This document shows, piece by piece, positions 60,005 through 64,000 of a stretch of DNA of 64,000 bases. This DNA comes from Tichowtungia aerotolerans (GTDB lineage: Bacteria > Verrucomicrobiota > Kiritimatiellia > Kiritimatiellales > Tichowtungiaceae). Below the pieces are notes generated by a model. That model saw only the letters and a list, made by a program, of their open reading frames with translations. It did no database searches and had not been told where the DNA came from. How positions within the stretch are numbered: position 1 is the stretch's first letter; each line of letters opens with the position of its first letter. A program made the translations under genes and the position numbers. The stretch lies in contig NZ_CP047593.1 of the NCBI RefSeq assembly GCF_009905215.1, positions 2,546,900 to 2,610,899 of the forward strand, written 5' to 3'.

Positions 60005-61753
60005 TTATTTTTTGTAAACTGCGCGTTCCTGATAGCCGGTGTGAAGCAGCTCGTGAGCTTTGTGGCTCATCGGTTCTCCCAGGAATTCCTCGTAGATCTT
60101 GGTGATCATCGGGTTGTGGTGCGAGCAGCGCTGTACGGATTTTTCATCATCCGTATAGATTCCGGCGGTGCGTTTCAGGCGAACTTCGTCGGTCGCGCCG
60201 TGCGGCTGTCCACCACCACCGATGCATCCGCCGCGGCAGGCCATTACTTCAATGAAGTGCCACGGAAGTTCTTCGCCGTTTTCTTTGGCTTGACGCACTT
60301 TGTCGAGAACCGCTTCGACGTTACCCATCTGGTGGGCGATGGCGATGCGGATCTTGGTGCCTTTGATGTCGATCTCGGCTTCTTTCACACCTTCGAGACC
60401 GCGGCAGTCGATGAAGTTGACGTCTTCGAGATCCTCTTTGGTGATGAGGTAGTAAGCCGAGCGCAGGGCCGCTTCCATAACACCGCCGGTGACACCGAAG
60501 ATGGTTCCGGCTCCGGAGTATTCCCCGAGCAGGCTGTCGGCTTCTTCTTCCGGCAGTTCAGTGAATTCGATGCCGGCCTGCTTGATCATACGGGCAAGTT
60601 CGCGGGTGGTGAGGGCAACATCAACATCCTGGAATCCGGTGGAGCTCATGTTGTCGTCACGGGAGACCTCAAACTTCTTGGCGGTGCAGGGCATGATGGA
60701 AACAACGTACATGTCTTTGGCTGCAACGCCGGCTTTTTCAGCGTAGTAGCTTTTCGCCATGGCACCGAGCATCTGCTGCGGCGATTTTGCCGTAGAGAAG
60801 TTGTCGATGAAGTCATTGGCGTATTTTTCCATGTAGTCGGTCCAGGCCGGGCAGCAGGAGGTGATCTGCGGCAGGACGCCGCCTTCTGTGACGCGTTTGA
60901 CGAACTCGGAACCTTCCTCAAGGATGGTGAGGTCGGCGGTGAAGTTGGTGTCAAACACGGCGTTGAAGCCGAGACGGCGCAACGCCGAATAGAGCTTGCC
61001 GGTGGACAGGGTGCCGGGTTCCATACCGAATGCTTCGCCGATGGCGACGCGAACGGCCGGAGCAATCTGAACCACACAGTGTTTTTCACCTTCTTCAAGC
61101 GCGTTCCACACCGGCCGGGTCTGATCGTTTTCGTAGATGGCGCCGACCGGGCAGTGGGCAGAGCACTGTCCGCATTTGATGCAGGGGCTTTCGTTGAGCG
61201 TAACGTCCGCTGCCGGAGCAATGCGGGTGTCTTCTCCGCGCCCGATGAATTCGAGCGCCCAAACACCCTGCATGTCCTGGCAGACTTTTGCACAGCGTCC
61301 GCATTTTATGCATTTTTCCGGGTTGAGAACGATGGAACCGGTGCTGTTGTCGACCGGAATCTCAGCGATACGCTTTTCGTAAGGAACTTCGCGGATGCCG
61401 AACTCTTCGGCCAGCGTCTGCAGCTCGCAGTTTCCGTTGCGTCCGCACTGCAGGCAGTCATTCGGATGCGTGGAAAGTGTGAGTTCCAGTACGGTCCGGC
61501 GAACTTTAACGATTTCCGGGTCGTGGGTGATGATCTTCATGCCCGGCGCAACCGCAGTGGCGCAGGCACGCAGCATTTTCGGGGATCCTTCCGCTTTGAC
61601 GACGCAGATACCGCAGGCAGCCCACGGTTCCAGGTCGTGATGAAAACAGAGTTTCGGGATCTTAACGCCGACCTGTTCGGCCGCGTCGAGGATGGTGGTT
61701 CCGGCCTCTACGGAGACGGGAATGCCGTTGATTTCAAGTTCAATCATACTCAT
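60005..61753 (-). CDS. hydA: [FeFe] hydrogenase catalytic subunit HydA (bifurcating type)
   Basis: A 582-residue subunit; start after GGGAG by seven bases. Order: [2Fe-2S] domain (CFHHDLEPWAACGIC, ~36-50), His-Cys3 [4Fe-4S] site (HPNDCLQCGRNGNCEL, ~96-111), two [4Fe-4S] ferredoxin motifs (CIKCGRCAKVCQ ~148, CIKCGQCSAHCP ~191), then the H-cluster domain with L1 TSCCPAW (~298), L2 MPCTAKKFE (~353) and L3 ACRGGCIGGGGQP (~503), and the small-subunit-like tail (IYEEFLGEPMSHKAHELLHT). L1 with CC-PAW and the HydB partner fit the NAD/ferredoxin electron-bifurcating group A3. Confidence 0.96.
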   Translation of the reverse strand: MSMIELEINGIPVSVEAGTTILDAAEQVGVKIPKLCFHHDLEPWAACGICVVKAEGSPKMLRACATAVAPGMKIITHDPEIVKVRRTVLELTLSTHPNDCLQCGRNGNCELQTLAEEFGIREVPYEKRIAEIPVDNSTGSIVLNPEKCIKCGRCAKVCQDMQGVWALEFIGRGEDTRIAPAADVTLNESPCIKCGQCSAHCPVGAIYENDQTRPVWNALEEGEKHCVVQIAPAVRVAIGEAFGMEPGTLSTGKLYSALRRLGFNAVFDTNFTADLTILEEGSEFVKRVTEGGVLPQITSCCPAWTDYMEKYANDFIDNFSTAKSPQQMLGAMAKSYYAEKAGVAAKDMYVVSIMPCTAKKFEVSRDDNMSSTGFQDVDVALTTRELARMIKQAGIEFTELPEEEADSLLGEYSGAGTIFGVTGGVMEAALRSAYYLITKEDLEDVNFIDCRGLEGVKEAEIDIKGTKIRIAIAHQMGNVEAVLDKVRQAKENGEELPWHFIEVMACRGGCIGGGGQPHGATDEVRLKRTAGIYTDDEKSVQRCSHHNPMITKIYEEFLGEPMSHKAHELLHTGYQERAVYKK

Positions 61754-61772
61754 TGGTTTTCTCCCTCAAAGG

Positions 61773-63560
61773 TTAGGCGCGGTCGATGGCCTCAAATTTA
61801 CATTTCGTGAAGCACTGGCCACACTTGATACATTTGTCCTGATCGATGACGTGCTTCTGTTTGACTTCGCCGGAGATGCAGCTCACCGGGCAGACGCGTG
61901 CGCAGGCGGTACAGCCGACACAGTTGTCGTTGATGCTGAAGGACAGCATGTCTTTGCATTTTCCAGCCGGGCACTTGTTGTCTTCGATGTGGGCTTTGTA
62001 TTCATCCTCGAAGTACTTCATGGTGGACATCACCGGGTTCGGTGCCGTCTGGCCGAGGCCGCAAAGTGAGGCTTTGCGCATGGCGTGTCCAATGTCTTTC
62101 AGCTTCTGCAGGTCTTCGACTTCACCTTTGCCTTTGCTGATGCGGTCAAGGATGTTGTAGCAGGTGCGTCCGCCGATACGGCAGGGGGCGCATTTTCCGC
62201 AGGATTCATCCACGGTGAATTCGAGGTAGAACTTGGTGACGTCGATCATGCAGTCGTCTTCGTCCATCACGATCATTCCGCCGGAACCCATCATTGAGCC
62301 GATGGACATCAGGCTTTCGTAGTCGATTGGGGTGTCGAGGAACTGCGGGGTGATGCAGCCGCCGGAGGGACCGCCGGTCTGCGCCGCTTTGAACGGCTTG
62401 CCGCCGGCGATGCCGCCGCCGATATCAAAGATGATTTCACGCAGGGTGGTGCCCATCGGAACTTCGATCAGGCCGGAGTTGTTGATTTTGCCGGTCAGAG
62501 CGAACACTTTGGTTCCCTTGGAGGTTTCGGTTCCGATGCTGTTGAACCATTTGGCGCCTTTCAGAAGGATCACCGGAATGTTGGCCCAGGTTTCAACGTT
62601 GTTAATGACCGTCGGTTTGCCCCACAAACCTTTAACAGCCGGGAAGGGCGGACGGGGAATCGGCATTCCGCGTTTTCCTTCGATGGACGCGAGCAGCGCG
62701 GTTTCCTCTCCGCAGACGAACGCACCGGCGCCGAGACGAAGCTCGATATCGAAGCTGAAGTCTGTGCCGAGAATGTTGTCGCCGAGCAGGCCGTATTCCT
62801 TGGCCTGAGCGATCGCCAGGTTGAGGCGGTCAATGGCGAGCGGGTATTCCGCGCGAATGTAGATGAACCCTTTGGAAGCGCCGACGGTATAACCGGCGAT
62901 GGCCATGGCTTCGAGAACGGAGTGGGGGTCCCCTTCGAGAACGGAGCGGTCCATGTAGGCGCCCGGGTCCCCTTCGTCCGCGTTACAGACGATGTATTTC
63001 TGGTCGGCTTCAACCCCTTTGGTGAAGCCCCATTTGGTGCCGGTCGGGAAACCGGCTCCGCCGCGGCCGCGCAGGCCGGAATCTTTGATTTCCTGAAGAA
63101 CATCGTCCGGGCTCATTTCGAACAGTGCTTTTTCAAGAGCACCATACCCGTCGCGAGCGATGTATTCATCGATGATTTCCGGATTAATGACCGCACAGTT
63201 GCGCAGTACGATACGGAACTGTTTGCGATAGAAACCGATATTGTCGGTGTCGACCGGAGTTTTGTCGGAGGAGGGTTCTTTGTAAATCAGGCGGTCAACC
63301 GGACGTCCTTTAACGATGTGTTCGGCAACGATCTCTTTAGCATCCTCCGGCTTGACCTTTACGTAGAAGGTTTCGTCGGGGAGGATTTTTACAATCGGAC
63401 CCTGCTCGCAGAAACCGAAGCAGCCGGTTTTAACGAGCTGAGCTTCTTCCTCAACACCAGCGGCTTTGAGTTCAGCATTCAGGTTTTCGTAGAGTTGTCC
63501 GGCCTTACTGGATTCGCATCCGGTGCCGGTACAGACCATAATGTAGTTTTTGTATGCCAT
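61773..63560 (-). CDS. hydB: Hydrogenase flavoprotein subunit HydB (NuoF-like)
   Basis: A 595-residue subunit. An N-terminal thioredoxin-like [2Fe-2S] domain (VCTGTGCESS, TGCFGFCEQGP) precedes the NADH/FMN site (GLRGRGGAGFPTGTKW ~165-180, CNADEGDPGAYMDR ~197-210), the NuoF [4Fe-4S] motif ESCGKCAPCRIGGRTC (~453-468) and a C-terminal 2[4Fe-4S] ferredoxin (CVGCTACARVCP, CIKCGQCFTKCKF). It oxidises or reduces NAD(H) and passes electrons with ferredoxin to HydA. Confidence 0.96.
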   Translation of the reverse strand: MAYKNYIMVCTGTGCESSKAGQLYENLNAELKAAGVEEEAQLVKTGCFGFCEQGPIVKILPDETFYVKVKPEDAKEIVAEHIVKGRPVDRLIYKEPSSDKTPVDTDNIGFYRKQFRIVLRNCAVINPEIIDEYIARDGYGALEKALFEMSPDDVLQEIKDSGLRGRGGAGFPTGTKWGFTKGVEADQKYIVCNADEGDPGAYMDRSVLEGDPHSVLEAMAIAGYTVGASKGFIYIRAEYPLAIDRLNLAIAQAKEYGLLGDNILGTDFSFDIELRLGAGAFVCGEETALLASIEGKRGMPIPRPPFPAVKGLWGKPTVINNVETWANIPVILLKGAKWFNSIGTETSKGTKVFALTGKINNSGLIEVPMGTTLREIIFDIGGGIAGGKPFKAAQTGGPSGGCITPQFLDTPIDYESLMSIGSMMGSGGMIVMDEDDCMIDVTKFYLEFTVDESCGKCAPCRIGGRTCYNILDRISKGKGEVEDLQKLKDIGHAMRKASLCGLGQTAPNPVMSTMKYFEDEYKAHIEDNKCPAGKCKDMLSFSINDNCVGCTACARVCPVSCISGEVKQKHVIDQDKCIKCGQCFTKCKFEAIDRA

Positions 63561-63571
63561 ATCCAGTCCCC

Positions 63572-63964
63572 TTAGTCCTTGATGATGTCTGTTGAGGGTT
63601 TGTCAAAAATGTGATCGCTGACCAGTGTCTTGTTTTTCAGGTGGTCGCGAACAATGCGGCGGGCGGTGTCTTCGTCGACGTTTCCGTAAACCACATCGGG
63701 CATGCCTTCCATTTTGACTTCCACGGTCGGTTCGGAGAAGCACAGTCCCATACAGCCGGTTTGTTTGATGGTCGCATGGGTGACGCCCGTTTTATCCATT
63801 TCGTCGAGAAATGCGTCAAATGCAGCTTTTGCGCCGGCCGCAATGCCGCAGGTTCCCATTCCGATAATTACCTGCGCAGTTTTGCCTTCTGCATCGCGCT
63901 GGTTCATCGCCTGTTTCTTTTCATCGCGCAGTTTGCGCAAATCGTCCAGTGTCAGCTTAGCCAT
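63572..63964 (-). CDS. Small thioredoxin-like [2Fe-2S] ferredoxin of the hydrogenase operon
   Basis: A 130-residue protein. The thioredoxin-like ferredoxin pattern is IIGMGTCGIAAGAKAA (~34-49) and KQTGCMGLCFSEP (~67-79), giving Cys ligands for a [2Fe-2S] cluster. Such a gene often lies between hydC and hydB in bifurcating hydrogenase operons. It is 11 bases before hydB and likely an electron-transfer partner. Confidence 0.88.
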   Translation of the reverse strand: MAKLTLDDLRKLRDEKKQAMNQRDAEGKTAQVIIGMGTCGIAAGAKAAFDAFLDEMDKTGVTHATIKQTGCMGLCFSEPTVEVKMEGMPDVVYGNVDEDTARRIVRDHLKNKTLVSDHIFDKPSTDIIKD

Positions 63965-63967
63965 AAT

Positions 63968-64000
63968 TTATCCTGCCTTTCTTAAATCTTCTTCCTGTGA
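63968..64000 (-). CDS. 3' end of an upstream operon gene (partial)
   Basis: On the minus strand a frame of ten codons enters from the right edge and ends at TAA (63968-63970), four bases before the ferredoxin ATG. Spacing suggests the preceding hyd operon gene (hydC or an accessory gene), but too little is visible to identify it. Confidence 0.35.
   Translation of the reverse strand, partial: SQEEDLRKAG

Overview
The window looks like a chromosome segment of an anaerobic, glycan-degrading bacterium of the PVC superphylum, most probably Kiritimatiellota. The clues are a sulfatase / sialate-esterase / LamG-sialidase locus, a trimeric-type [FeFe] hydrogenase with a complete maturation set, and small repeats scattered through protein genes. 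The phylum is an inference from gene content; no rRNA gene is present.

Layout. (1) 60-17191, + strand: a glycan-use operon of nine genes with tight spacing or 1-4 base overlaps. It encodes two paralogous secreted glycosidase-like proteins, a beta-propeller lipoprotein, a GH38 family protein, an HpcH/HpaI aldolase, a sodium:solute symporter, a 1.48-kilo-residue LamG/sialidase protein, a sialate O-acetylesterase and a sulfatase. (2) About 17.2-42.8 kb: an integrated phage-like element. It opens with an unrecognised two-gene cassette closed by its own terminator. A replication block follows (HTH protein, ERCC4 nuclease, DUF2800-like nuclease, DNA polymerase A, primase-helicase, a candidate iteron origin, a sigma-4-like protein), then 2.5 kb of hairpin-rich non-coding DNA. 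A Mu-like head block comes next (terminase, DUF935 portal, protease with nested scaffold, decoration protein, capsid), then small genes including a sulfotransferase and a papain-like amidase, an AlbA_2 regulator and a leftward tyrosine integrase. I find no tail sheath, tube, tape measure or baseplate gene. (3) 42.87-54.5 kb: housekeeping genes (tRNA-Pro, tlyA, a Sel1-repeat protein, hemW, rpmB, rpsN, glmS, gltA, a TPR protein, a LapA-like protein, a beta-helix sugar-nucleotide protein, glmM). (4) 54.5-64 kb, minus strand: a hydrogenase cluster running from a small [2Fe-2S] protein through HydB, HydA, a TM1266-like regulator, an aspartase-like lyase, HydF and HydG to HydE.

How the parts fit. 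The first operon should bind and trim sulfated, acetylated or sialylated glycans outside or in the periplasm, import a product by Na+ symport and split a keto-deoxy sugar acid. Fermentation of these sugars yields reduced ferredoxin and NADH, which an electron-bifurcating HydABC hydrogenase can discharge as H2. glmS and glmM supply UDP-GlcNAc precursors.

Most unusual signals. A short self-complementary element (TTTCCAA-n3-TTGGAAA type) lies in frame inside many unrelated host and phage genes in all three reading frames, and is packed ten times into 330 bases of the phage non-coding block. Several other low-complexity repeat families are also inserted in frame. The phage element appears to make a capsid without a tail, carries a 25-base repeat exactly at the portal, protease and scaffold starts, and has an in-frame TGA in its amidase gene.
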